From the NCBI GenBank assembly GCA_019843655.1, contig JACDQD010000010.1:620001-684000 (forward strand): DNA of 64,000 nucleotides, given 5' to 3'. The notes below the pieces were generated by a model. That model made no database searches. It was not told the origin of the DNA and was given only the letters and a program-made list of their open reading frames with translations. Source of the stretch: Lethocerus indicus. Lineage: Eukaryota; Arthropoda; Insecta; Hemiptera; Belostomatidae. The translations under genes and the position numbers were made by a program. Shown here one piece after another: positions 14,401 through 25,500 of this stretch; the stretch's first letter is position 1, and every line of letters starts with the position of its first letter.

Positions 14401-16140
14401 GCCTTGATTCGGCCCTCAATATTGACAAACCGAGAACAACAATGATTTTTTTTTTTTCGAGACAATGGATTATACAAATTCGAAATTTCATTTTTCACCG
14501 AATGCGTATTCAACGCTTGTCAACGTGTAGAAATATATTTTAATAAAATATTCGCTTTTCAGAAAAGAGAGCGGGTAATGCAGAGAAGTGAAAATTTATG
14601 AATTGCATTATCACTAGTGTCAATCGGTCGAAACGTTTAAATAGAGAGAGAGAGAGAGAGAGCGCAGGTAAAATAACTGTTTCCCTAACAACAGACGGAT
14701 AATGGTAATCATTGTTATCTATGGGGAGGGCGGGGGGATACTTAGAAATGGGAAATATCGGCAATCCCACCCTCCTTTCGGCTACCTCGCATAAAAGGGA
14801 AAAAGGAAAGAAGAAAGAAAGAAAGGTGCCCGGGTAACAATTACCCCTGTGTCCAACTGTAATAAGGCAGGTATATTTACCTACCTCAAGGGGGCAGGCG
14901 GGGGGGAGGTAGCCTGTCTACCTGGAGTTGGGGGTAAGGGAAAGGCGGGAGGGGGTTGGTTGTACCTCTCTTTTGTTAGAGATCCGGAGAGGTACAATCC
15001 ACCGCCTGAACTACCAGGTTTTGTCATAAAATTCCGGAAAAAAAAAGACTGATAACGGCCCAAAACAAAGATAAAACATAAGTGTTTTTTTTTTTGCTTT
15101 TCTGTTTACAAATAAACAAATAAGACCGATCGGGGTGAACAACTATTTCTCAGCGCTGATCTCATCGGGGACGGTAAAGAGAGCGGAAGCGAATTGTAAT
15201 AAAAATACTGTAATCAATATTCAAGGTTATCTCTGTGTGTGACTCCTGCTGTCGGGTAACCGTGGGGGGGACGATATTCGAATATATATTTAAGAAACGG
15301 AAAGGATTCAAATATTTGGGGGAGAATTTAAATTAACGGTGTTAACAGTGTTGCACGACCGGGCGAAACTGTAACGGTTGAATTGCGCCGAATATTAATT
15401 CCCCGCTTCGATATATTATTATTTTCCGTTATTTTATAGTCGACGCCCCCCCCCCGGGGGGGAGGGCGATTCGGGGCGCGTTTTAAAAAAAATAAATTTT
15501 TTCTCAAACTCAACTGTCATGAATGGGCCAGTTTGGTTGGGGGTGAGGAGAAGGTCTACCCCCCCGGTTTTAATTTAGCCGTAAAAATAAATAAATAGGA
15601 GGAATTGGGGAATCGAAAAAATTGACGCCGGTTTCAGTTTCGGTTGTAAACGTCGAAACCGAAAACCGGATTCAAACGAGGGATGGAAACATGTGAGGCG
15701 GCCGGGGGGGGGGCTGACCATGCTGCACATTTCGACTCGATTAAACGCTCGGTAGTTTCATCGCCGGTTAATTGAGCGTCGTGAAAATGAAACGATCGCC
15801 TCTCGTATATTCGGGGACGCGGGGGCGGGGAGGGGTGAGGGCCGGACGGTGTTAAACTCTTATCAAACCATCTTATCTTGGCCATCTCGTATGTAGGCCA
15901 AGGCGTTGATAAATGTATTGGCCGGGGGGAATATCCGAAAAGAAACTTACCCCCGGGGTTGGGGGGGCGGGGGGTTGGGGGGAGGACGGACGGACTCACC
16001 GTGACCGGAAGACAGGTGGTTATCTTGTGCTGGAAATTGCGCCTGGAGCCCTCGTCGTCGAATATGGACAGCTTGAGGCCGTCGCGCGATAAACAAAGGC
16101 GGCACAGTTCGTAGAACTTGGCTGGCAGGCTGGTGCACAT
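1229..16140 (-). CDS. ZAD and single GATA zinc-finger transcription factor (GATAd-like)
   Basis: Predicted nuclear DNA-binding regulator of 483 aa. Minus-strand exons: 16140-16000, 12760-12608, 9845-9586, 8247-8073, 6055-5735, 4745-4538, 1422-1229; phases fit throughout. Exons 1-2 encode a ZAD, with paired cysteines C13/C16 and C59/C62, the zinc-binding dimerisation domain common in insect regulators. Exon 6 encodes one GATA finger, C359-x2-C362-x17-C380-x2-C383, with the conserved WRRNPSG and [11 protein letters not shown] segments followed by a basic tail. Exon 3 is acidic; exon 5 is rich in Ser, Pro and Ala. SUMO-type motifs lie at about K144 (IKTE) and K301 (IKQE). The C-terminal DKPLNL resembles a CtBP-binding motif. 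The start was chosen at the ATG just before the ZAD; the frame stays open upstream to about 16284, so a longer N-terminus is possible. One GATA finger suggests the insect GATAd group, but orthology was not tested. Confidence 0.9.
1423..4537 (-). other. ZAD-GATA intron 6
   Basis: AT-rich intron of 3.1 kb with no coding region recognised. It contains a (TA)n microsatellite at 2109-2158 and a (CT)n-rich tract at about 3090-3138. Short open frames here lack support. Confidence 0.7.
5072..5594 (+). mobile_element. HpE-1: near-complete hairpin element, 523 bp
   Basis: It starts with the one-sided leader TAATTTGATATACCTG and ends at CGAACCAAC. Between them are two long inverted arms (left about 5119-5275, right about 5430-5590). 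The centre holds a second palindrome around GGGTGTGATCCTTT and its complement. The 14-bp direct repeat AGCACTCTTATGAC flanks it at 5058-5071 and 5595-5608. It lies in ZAD-GATA intron 5, about 140 bp from exon 5. No open frame that could code for a mobility protein is present. Confidence 0.85.
6281..6425 (-). pseudogene. 3' end of a Jockey-type LINE
   Basis: On the minus strand a short frame ends in [13 protein letters not shown] plus stop, which resembles the C-terminal tail of Jockey-clade ORF2 proteins. It is followed by an A-rich, AATAAA-rich tail. A related segment lies at about 59800-59935, beside a recognisable reverse-transcriptase relic. Inferred to be a 5'-truncated LINE insertion in ZAD-GATA intron 4. 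Confidence 0.5.
7890..7969 (-). mobile_element. HpE-2: fragment with leader end
   Basis: Contains only the outer part of one arm (GAGAGGAGACAG) and the leader end in reverse orientation (CAGACCACAAAACGGG, then TTAAACTA). It lies in ZAD-GATA intron 4, about 100 bp upstream of exon 4's splice donor region. Confidence 0.75.
8967..9070 (-). mobile_element. HpE-3: partial copy carried inside the duplicated segment
   Basis: One arm (AGACCAGACCGGCGAGAGG) plus leader (ACAGACCACAAAACATG) in reverse orientation. It matches HpE-11 at 26313-26410, so it arrived with the segment and not by its own insertion. Confidence 0.8.
9312..9506 (-). pseudogene. Duplicated fragment of TXNDC11 exon 7
   Basis: Nearly identical to TXNDC11 exon 7 (26701-26950) over about 190 bp. 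One cluster of changes and a net 3-base loss occur near 9420-9435. The splice donor side is kept. The 5' part of the exon and its acceptor are missing, so normal splicing into a transcript is unlikely. It sits only about 80 bp from ZAD-GATA exon 3 and on the same strand as that gene. Confidence 0.85.
9846..12607 (-). other. ZAD-GATA intron 2
   Basis: A 2.8-kb AT-rich intron. It contains a long (TA)n microsatellite at 11343-11398 and a short G-rich run near 10598-10625. No gene or recognisable mobile element was seen. Confidence 0.7.
12761..15999 (-). other. ZAD-GATA intron 1
   Basis: A 3.2-kb intron that changes from AT-rich on the left to very G-rich near exon 1. It contains an (AG)n run at about 14643-14662, a small hairpin with arms TTGTACCTCTC (14960-14970) and GAGAGGTACAA (14987-14997), and a C-run/G-run palindrome near 15445-15467. 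G-rich tracts continue at 15700-15715 and 15940-15985. No coding exon was found. Confidence 0.65.
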
Positions 16141-18497
16141 TTCGAAAATTATATTTAAAATACGGCAATAAGTACACTGGAAAAGGGTCGCGGCGCCGAA
16201 ACTGGTCTCTCCATCTACACTGGGTGTCACGTCGGCTCTATCATTATTGTTAAAAAGTAATTGATAAGTATTTGTTTCTATCACAGTCCAGTGGGAGCAA
16301 CACGGCAGGCCCCACTCCTCGCATTCCTCTCTGGTACCTGCTCAGAGGTTCCATCCACCGCCGCCTGTATCGCTCTTATCAATCCATCCCCACCGCTATA
16401 CACGGCCCTATACACGACGGTGTATAAAAACGGCACATTTTCCCCATATTTCCTGACGGTACAATTTTAAAAATGCCGATTATTCGACCGGAATATATTG
16501 AATGGCGACCGATTCGCGACCGGCCGCCCTATCACTACAGTTTTCGCAACGGCCCGCCCTTTATGGAAACCGACTGCGGTACAAACGGGACGTAGTGAGG
16601 TGAGGTCATGACCTTAAAATAATTCAGAAATCGGGCAAACTCATTTGCTCTCGGCAAACTTGAATTACGACGAAATTAATTAATAACTTTACCTTTAGAG
16701 TCGGCGCCCGCATATTTTACGTACGCGGAATTATATATTGAACAAAATTTGTAATTACACTATAGAAATAAATGTCACACATGCCCTCTATATAACAAAA
16801 AATTTAATGCTCGTAAATGGATATTTGAATATAATAAAGAGTTAAACTAAATGGGAATCTATAATAATAATCACTCCAGTTAAATATAACATTTTATATT
16901 TCCGACTTCAAATATCATAAAGAATGAATTATATATATATATATACATGTACAAATGTCTTTAACATAAAAAATAATCCATTTCTCAAAAAAATAATTGA
17001 AACATCGCATCTACGATACGTTTTATGTTAAATGAATTTTTGTTAGTATTAATCTGGAAAAAAATAAATTTAAATTTAACCATTTTATATACAAACGTCG
17101 ACATTTAATTTACTACAAATACTTCTAGTACTGCATTACTATCACAGAGAAATCAGTACTTCGTAAAACCTGTATATACACTGTACAAAAAACTGTACAA
17201 ATTATATATTGATCGATGGATTTCTTTTTATGCAACATTGTTTAAAATATAATTTCATCTTTTCATCGAATATTCAACACAATTTTCATTCTATTTACAA
17301 AATAACCAGTAATTATTAAATATAATTATACATTTATACGAATAATTCTTTAGTAATTCATTTAACAAATGGCATTACTCGTTACGGCCATTTTCAGTCA
17401 CTTTCAAATTAGCACCCTATCATCGATAATGAGATATTTATAAATACAAAAAAAAATATAAATAAAATAGGAAGTCAATAGGAGATACAAATAATTTGTA
17501 TAAATGTTACAAATCACAATAATCTGGTTCAAATTAGTTGAACTATGTAACAAGTACATTTATAAATTTCCTTAATCATTACATTCTACTGAATGTCTAG
17601 GATATTATTTCCAATATATATATATATATATTATCTATACTTCATGGAAGTTTAACACAAAATGCCCGTCTTATAATATTTCACAGCGAAATAAGTTTTT
17701 CTCCTTGCGATAAATACGTAAATAATTCAAAAACAAACCGGATACCCATCAAACCCTCAGACCGTATAAACACCATTCCATCCAAACACCAAATTGAACT
17801 AGTGAACACACATTTACATTTATAAACAATTACAACAATAATAGTAATATATTAACAGCAGTAATTCATACGGTAAAAGAATGTTTCGGAACGTAATTCT
17901 CGCGTAACAATATGAACAACTGCAAAATCCTGAGAACACGAATATCTTGTCAGATCTGTTTGTTTTATTGTCCCTGCATTCATTTATCACACGTTTTACA
18001 TTAATATTTCAGGGTGACAAATTACAAAACTGAATTGTTGATGCGCAAAAACATTAAGTGTTGAAAACAGAATTTTTTTTTTCCATATCTCGGCAAAACC
18101 CAGTCGGCCCGGCGATGTACGCCTTCGGAATTCGGCTTCGGCAGTTTTTCCCTTTTTAAACCAAGCCGAAGAAAAATATCGCGATAATCACAGAAAAAGA
18201 CTAATATTTGTATGGGGATAATTCTCCGTCCCCCAAAAAGTTGTACAAATAAACGATCGGAAGAACGTTGTAAAATCCACTCCAAAATGTTTATCACCAT
18301 ATCGGGTAGACAAACAGAAAGTAAGAAAAGTGGAATGTACTTGAGAGAGAGAGATATAGAGATAGACCAGTAAACAAACACTGGAGTTCTTTTTTTTTTT
18401 ATACATATAAATCAAATAATTATATAAGCGGAGATGGGAAGATTTATAAAAGAATACACCTGAGATAAGTTATACCGAACGTAGTTTCACCGAAAGT
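16141..18497. other. Intergenic region and probable ZAD-GATA promoter
   Basis: Separates the ZAD-GATA start from the TXNDC11 stop; both genes read leftward. The first 500 bases are GC-richer and probably hold the promoter and 5' UTR. From about 16700 the DNA is AT-rich, with a small (TA)n at about 17617-17631. No TATA box or initiator can be assigned with confidence. Confidence 0.5.
17964..17969 (-). promoter_or_regulatory. Candidate polyadenylation signal of TXNDC11
   Basis: AATAAA on the minus strand about 530 nt beyond the stop codon. It is the first canonical hexamer seen downstream. Its use is inferred. Confidence 0.35.
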
Positions 18498-21400
18498 TCA
18501 CATTTTCGTCCTCTCACTGCCGCCGCCGCCGCCGTATTTCGCCTGAAAGTTTTGCAAAACGGCGACGACTTTATCGACGTCGGATACACGCGCCACGCTC
18601 AAGTGGGCGCTCTTCAAATACTGAAGCCTCGACAGAAGCCTCTTCAGACGCGAACGGAGCCGCTTCTTCTCGTTCGAATAACGGTTGTTCTTCAGCCGGA
18701 GTACGGTCGACCGGTAACAGCGCAAAGTTTCCGATATCAGCTCGAGACACGAGATCCTCGTGTTCCGCACACAGTTGTCGCCCTCTTCGGACAGCTCCTG
18801 AAAGTAACAACAACAAACTGTTAATACAGAAAAAAAAATGTATTTTTTTACTATTATCACCGCTCTACTTACTTAGTGCAACCGAATTTTTAATTTAATA
18901 TACCCGTTTTGTGGTCTGCGAGGGGTTGGAATACCGTAGGTTCGTGATGTCTCCGTCTCCTCTCGCCGGTTCGGTCTTTCGCTAGACCGGGGTTTCGGCC
19001 GCTCACCATCTTCAGTAGCGGTGTTAGTCACTATTGGCACTTTGGATGTTTACACACCGCTACTGAAAAGATGGTGAGCGGCCGAAACCGGTCTAGCAAA
19101 AGACTAAACCGGCGAGAGGAGACAGAAACACAAAAAAATCTACGGTAAAATAAGAGATATTATAAAGAATTTGAGCTGCAGGATGCTCCAGAAAACACCC
19201 GAGGATAGCAGTCGGAACCGGTACTGGACATTGCAAAAAAACAGTTCCTATCGGCCATTCATTTGCAACCTTCCTCATGTTTCGTCAATTCGTAATTAAA
19301 ATTATTTATTCCACATTATAGTTTATAACGCGGTAATAATAATTGTGGTCTGCGAGGGGTTGGAATACCGTAGGTTCGTGACGTCTCCGTCTCCTCTCGC
19401 CGGTTTGGTCTTTCGCTAGACCGGGGTTTCGGCCGCACGCCGTCTTCAGTAGCACTGTGTGTTAGTAGTCACTTTTGGCACTCTGGGATGTTTTTCGGAC
19501 ATACGAAAAGACCAAACCAGCGAGAGGTGACAGAAACACATCACGAACCTACCGAATTTTCAATATTCAATTTATGACCTTTATAATATCCATTGGGGTG
19601 TCCCATAAGTTTTTTCCCCTTTTCTGGAGCGAAATGAATACACAATATTATCGATTTCGACATATTCCGACTCGATTAAATGCTTAAGTACCGTTGTCCC
19701 GGCAATGTCAGTGGTATCCACTATCAAAAATTTTAAAAGGATAGATAAGAGATCAGATTGAATATAAATATATATACAAAGCCAGTTAGGGTCATTCGAG
19801 CGAGGGGTGAAGAAATTATGGGACACCCCAATATAATGGTTGGGATGTTTAATACCAACATGGATAAGTAATAGAATGCTGGTGAAAATTGCTACAACCA
19901 GTAGCGTGGATCAAAATTCAATCAAATCATTTTTTTTAATGAAAATTAATATATCGTGGTAACTTATTTTTGTAGAATCATACGGGCAGGATATTATTTA
20001 TGCTGAAAAAAATACAAATGTAATGAACCAACATAAGCGAGATTATTATGATGACGTACCGAAGAAAAAAAGGGATTAATCTTGTCTAGAATCCGCAGTA
20101 ATGAAAAAACAAACATTTTTTTTCTTCAAATTGAAAATACCTGTATAACAAAAATAATACTGAAAATTCATACTGGAAAAATAAGTATTAAAACAGAAAA
20201 ATAATTTTCTGTACGTATGCCGAAGATTGACATTTATACTTTTAAAATTAAGCCATCGATATTAATTTTTTTTTATTGTCAACTATATTTGAAAATAATT
20301 CACCCTTCAAGTAGAAAATTACTATTTAATTCTTCATGGATGATGCCACTAGAAATAAAAAGATTGAAGTCATAATTATACAGTTATTACACAGAATTAA
20401 AACAATTATCTATGACCTTGTGGAAGCAATTAGGCTTATGAACAATGATCTCTTTTCAAATAGCAATCCTTAAATTTGTTTTCCAACTATAATATACAGA
20501 TTCATTGAATACGGAATCACTTTTCTGCGAAAATGAATACCGAATTGGATCCCTGTAATAACTAGAGAATTTTTTTTACTTTAAAAAGAGAATGTGAGTC
20601 ACCATGAAACTGATGAGTCACGAAGGTGTGACCGACTCACGGCTTATCTCACATTCCTTATTACTTTCTCCAATAATATCCTCTATCGAACAATGTATAT
20701 ATCTCTCTCTCTCTTAGATAAAAAAAAAAAAAATTCCAATGTAAATACTTTTTCCGTTCCACTCATCAGAGTGTTTTATTTACTTACTTCTTCACCCCGA
20801 CTATTTATAAAGGTCATGAACGATTATAAATTCTTATGAAGTGATTCTATCCAGAGTTAATATCTGATCAATCAATAGATTGGAATCAGTAGCCCAACTT
20901 AGAAAATGTGAATGGCAATATATTAGTACAGAGTGAATACTACTGAAGTGGCCATTTAATTATCAATCAAAAATGAAACAATTTTTATGTTGTCCAAGTT
21001 AGAATATTTTTTTTAACTTTTAATAAAATGAAAACATTTAATAAACATAAAAATATTATTTAATTTTTAAATTATTCTATCTATTCTACTTAATTTGAAA
21101 TTTGATTTAATTTTTTTCTTTTATAATTATTCTGATACCACAGTGTGAAAAACAAGATAATAAAACTCATTGTTGTCATATATTTATACTGTCAGTTATA
21201 ATAATGTTCAGGAAAATTTTAGCACGGAAATTAATTAACTACACAGGCAATGAGAAATTAGCACTGTATCGATAGTTATAAAAGAAACAATAATTAAAAA
21301 GCGCTAGGATTGAAAGTGGTAGGTTTAAATTTAAATTACAATCAAACTATAAGATAAGCCGATTCAATTCACTTCATGTGTCACCGGTGACACATACGTA

Positions 21401-22508
21401 TATAGATGATTTAATAATCTAAGAATAGATTGGGTGGAATTCCTAAACAATTATTAGTCTTTTTAATTCAAACAATAGTCTTCTTTCAGAACTGACTGAT
21501 GAAATAAAAACGCTTCTTCGGACTATTCAAAAATCGATTCATTCGAACAAAACCGCAGCACTATAAACTTCAAATAAAGCACTCAATCCACTCTATAAAA
21601 TAGTTCAAATTATGTTTTATCTATTACTGAATCCCACGCAATAATATTAACAATTTATGTACCGGTTTGTTTCCCCATTTCGAACACAAGGCCAACATCC
21701 CCTGGATCCTTTCTTCGACCTCCAGATTGGCCAGGATGAACTGGGACAGACTGTGGGCGGTTACGGGAATCCATTGGGGAAATATGCGACTCTCTTCTTT
21801 CCTGTAACAAAAAAAAAGTCATAATAAATCAATAAATAACAACAATTGTATTGTTGTACGTGTTGCAGTTCAAATGAAAGAAACAAAACTGAGAAATATA
21901 ACCATAAAACAAAATTTAATTATAACGTTTGTCGCGTCACATTTTTTTATCATAACCAAATACATTTTATTAACTGCCTATTTTCCATGTTAGGAAAACA
22001 AAAAGTGTAATAGCTAATAGTTTTACAATATTTTGTGCTATTCAATTCCTCAAATTCACATTCAAGATGGTAATGCGTAATCTACAAAATTTTATGTGTG
22101 TATAAAATGTTCTGTCCCCTATGATGTAGTCAAATACGTTGAAATAAATTAACAATGAGAATAGATATATTTTCTGTAGATTTTGTGTTTTCTGTTTCCT
22201 TTGGCTGGTTTGGTCTTTTGCTAGACGGTTTGACTGCTCACCATATTCAGTAGCGTTTCAGTCGGTTTGGCACTTTGAATATTTTTTCGGGAATCCTCAC
22301 TACACTGTCAGTGCACTATTTTATAATAACCAAATACATTTTATTAACTGCCCACTTCCCATGTTAGGAAATACAAAAACTGTAGGTTTGTGATGTTTCC
22401 TGTCTCCTCTCGCTGGTTTGGTCTTTTGCTAGGCGGTTTGACGCTCGCCATCTTCAGTAGCGTGTGTTAGTCACTTTCACATGTACTGTAGTATTTGTCA
22501 GTATGTCG

Positions 22509-22558
<50 letters not shown>

Positions 22559-25500
22559 TCTGTTATTATTACAGAACACATATATATATAATGCAGTGAG
22601 GATGCCCAAAAAACATCCAAGTGCTAACAGTGACTAACACAGCGCTACTGAAGATGGCGGCAAACCGGTCTAGCAAAAGACCGAACCGGCGAGAAGAGAC
22701 AGAAACACACGAAATCTAAGGGTATTCCAACCCCTCGCCGGCCACAAAACAGATATGTTAATAATATATGTTCGTACCTGTAGGCCGGAAATATAATAAC
22801 ACTCGGATAGGAGTGAACTGTGTACTGCCAGGGCAGGTCGTTGCTTTCGCCGTCGAGCATGACCAACGACAGACGCTGAAGACTCCTCAGGAGGTGGGCG
22901 ACCAGCAGAAACATCGGCGATAGGGCGCGACAAAAGGAACAATACGGCGAATGGTAAAACACCACTACGGTCTGAAAAACGAAAAAAAATTAGAGATAAA
23001 AAGATGATACGGCGTTTTAATTCATCATTGATTCACCCCCCCCAAACTTCGAGGACTGCGAGGGGTTGGAATACCGTAGATTTTGTGTGTTTCTGTCTCC
23101 TCTCGGTGGTTCGGTCTTTTGCTAGACCGGTTTCGGCCGCTCACCATCTTCAGTAGCGGTGTTAGTCACTATTGGCACTTTGGATGTTTACACACCACTA
23201 CTGAAGATGGTGAACAGCCGAAACCGGTCTAGCAGAAGACCAAACCAGCCAAAGGAAAGAGAAAAACACGAAATCTACTATAAACGATTATATTTTTTAA
23301 GCAAATGATCCGATAAATTCTCAATAGAATATTTGATTTTATGAAATCAAACATTAATGACCTACATTATGATCCTTTCTAAATAACCTCGTACAGTTTA
23401 CGAATGAGGGTTGTGGGTGAACACGAAAAATTGGTACTCACTTGAGTATCGTTCAATACAACAGTTTCGAACGTATGAGTGTCGACTTCAATAACGGAAA
23501 CACTGTTGCTATCTCCGACCGGTTGTTGTCTCCTTTTCTGTCTGGCCGATCTTAAAAACCGTTTGGTCTCGCCGGCGACGTAGTCGGTGAGAAGTTGCGA
23601 TACGGAATCTTCTCTCACCTCCTCGCTCTTCGGCTGCATCGACTCCTGAAGACGGAATTATTCGGTGAGCGAATATATTCATGTTGTAGGAACAATGCGT
23701 GCGTTTTTGTAAGATTAGATCTGACAATTCGGCACGGGCTTACAAACGAAAAGGTTTTGCGGAGAAATTGATTACTTATTTCATAATTCTGCACTGGGGT
23801 GCGAAATTGCATAAAAAATATACAATTCGAATAATTAAGAATAACACTTGGCAGGAATATAAAGGATATATATTAATTTATGGTGAATATTAAATCTGAA
23901 ATGAGAAAGTATTAGACTGACAGAAACATTTTTACACAGAAAAATATATGTAATTATATATAACTATTTTCATCCGACAGATCATTTAGTGCATTAAACT
24001 TGTTAATGACAATAAAAAAAATGTCAAAATAGTTCTAATTGGTAATTTTTCAATCAAATTTTTATTTACTACATATTACTCAAAGAATTATATATCCATA
24101 CCACAGCCGATTTGGTGCATTAAACTTAATGACAATCATAAACCCAATTTACCCATATTACCCAATAATATTGTTTTTCAATTGTTAAATAATGGGAAAA
24201 ACGTGTCTAAATAAATCTTATTTTTTTCAGTAATTTTCAATATATACTTTTTAAATCTCACCATCAAATTATTATTTATTACATATTATTCATCAAATTA
24301 TGTATAATTACATTTATATGAGAGGTCATTTAGTGCATTAAACTTGTTAATGACAATCATAAATTCAAAATTACCTAACAATTGCAGTTTTTCAATTGTT
24401 AACTTTTATTAGTAACTTTTCAATATATATTTTTTAAATCATAGCATCGAATTCTTATTTATATTTTAAAGTCTTATTTATAGTAAACTATTAATACGAC
24501 ATATATGATCAACGATTTTGGTGCATACTTTATTTTTAAAATTTCTGATTTGTTGTGTTTCTGTCTCCTCTAGCTGGCTTGGTCTTTATGCTTTGGCCGC
24601 TCGCCATCTTCAGTAGCGGTGTTAGGCACTTCGGAAGTTTTTCGCGCATCCTCGCTGCGATGTCAAAGTGCCGATAGTGACTAACACCGCTACTGAAGAT
24701 GGCAAGCGGCCGAAACCGGTCTAGCAAAAGAGAGGAGACAGAAACACAACAAATCTACGGTATTCCAACCACTCGCAGACCACAAAACAGGTGTGTTAAA
24801 AAAAATGTCTGACATTTTCAATATGGGGGCAATAAACCTTATTCAACTTAAGGTTAAAAATAATAAAAAAAAAATACGGATGAAATATGAAATGAAAATA
24901 GAATTCACCTCTCGATTGAACAGAACGACAGCCGTATTGTGTTTTTTCCGTCTCAGATCTATTCCGAGTGCGCGCGCCAAGTGCGAGTGCCGGTGAGAAT
25001 CGAGCGCGACGAAAGTGATGGTCGTGTTCAGCTGACATGAGGTCGCCGTGGCGACGGGCTTTGACCTCGGCTGGCCGGGCGACAACGGAGACGGCGTCCT
25101 TTCGAGGAGGGCGCAATTCTCGCGCTTCATATACGCCATCACCTGTTCTGTAGATCGCCAATCTGCTTTGCTGCCTCCGTTTTCTCTGTACGAAAGAAAA
25201 CAAGAAATTAGTTTAACATACCTGTTTTGTGGACTGCGAGGGGTTGGAATACCGTAGATTTTGTGTGTTTCTGTCTCCTCTCGCCGGTTCGGTCTTTTGC
25301 TAGACCGGTTTCGGCCGCTCACCATCTTCAGTAGCGCTGTGTTAGTCACTATTGGCACTTTGGATGTTTGCACACCGCTACTGAAGATGGTGAGCGGCCG
25401 AAACCGGTCTAGCAAAAGACCAAACCACCGAGAGGAGACAGAAACACAAAAAAAATCTACAGTAAAATAAGTAATATTATAAAGAATTTGAGCTGCAGGA

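Noticed and set aside
18891..19145. Helitron or Foldback DNA transposon as explanation for HpE
   Set aside because: The best-preserved copies have direct repeats of 11-14 bp and no CTRR end, which fits neither Helitrons (no target repeat) nor Foldback elements (constant, shorter repeat).
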